DNA of 5,400 nucleotides. Origin: Chloroflexota bacterium (GTDB lineage: Bacteria > Chloroflexota > Anaerolineae > Ardenticatenales > Ardenticatenaceae). The number at the start of each line of letters is the position of its first letter. Positions within the stretch are counted from its first letter, which is position 1. Positions 5,377 to 5,400 of the stretch are shown piece by piece. The notes below the pieces were generated by a model, which did not search any database, had not been told where the DNA came from, and was given only the letters and a program-made list of their open reading frames with translations. The DNA lies in assembly GCA_003520455.1 (NCBI GenBank), contig DOUV01000733.1:1531-6930 (forward strand), read 5' to 3'. The translations under genes and the position numbers were made by a program.

Positions 5377-5400
5377 AGCGCCGGTCAAGGACTCAGACTT

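Noticed and set aside
4558..5388. 276-codon minus-strand frame opposite the thiolase
   Set aside because: Antisense shadow of a thiolase with all catalytic motifs; the translation has no recognisable domain.

Overview
The window is a bacterial catabolic-type locus with all confident genes on the + strand: a LacI-family regulator, then four enzyme genes in the order SDR dehydrogenase, cyclase-family hydrolase, FabG-like SDR, thiolase. The organism is not certain. GTG starts, strong purine-rich ribosome binding sites and moderate-to-high G+C in the enzyme genes (around 60% in the thiolase, judged by eye) fit many free-living soil or thermophilic bacteria. A transposase-like remnant on the minus strand resembles a family I remember best from Chloroflexota, so that phylum is a tentative guess. 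The regulator gene looks more AT-rich (about half G+C).

Layout. Positions 1-353 hold no convincing gene. They carry a near-consensus sigma70-type promoter (TTGACA, 17 bp, TAGAAT) whose -10 box overlaps a 20-bp, CG-centred near-perfect palindrome at 62-81, which looks like a LacI-family operator. The regulator follows at 354-1388. Positions 1389-1705 hold no intact gene: a minus-strand remnant of a transposase-like N-terminal domain (1432-1587) and a hairpin followed by four T residues (1610-1663). The enzyme cluster runs from 1706 to 5376. The first SDR is followed by a 207-bp spacer, after which cyclase, second SDR and thiolase are packed tightly (44 and 15 bp gaps), each behind a clear Shine-Dalgarno sequence.

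How the parts may work together (inference): the two SDRs appear to prefer different cofactors (Arg after beta-2 in the first, suggesting NADP; Asp at the end of beta-2 in the second, suggesting NAD). The cyclase-family enzyme is a metal-dependent hydrolase of a fold that cleaves cyclic amides or related bonds. The thiolase handles a 3-ketoacyl-CoA. A coherent reading is oxidation of a hydroxylated, possibly cyclic substrate, hydrolytic opening, oxidation of a 3-hydroxyacyl intermediate and thiolysis, under ligand control by the LacI-type protein. No CoA ligase, CoA transferase, transporter or PHA synthase lies in the window, so the substrate cannot be named. The last two genes alone would also fit an acetoacetyl-CoA/3-hydroxybutyryl-CoA module.
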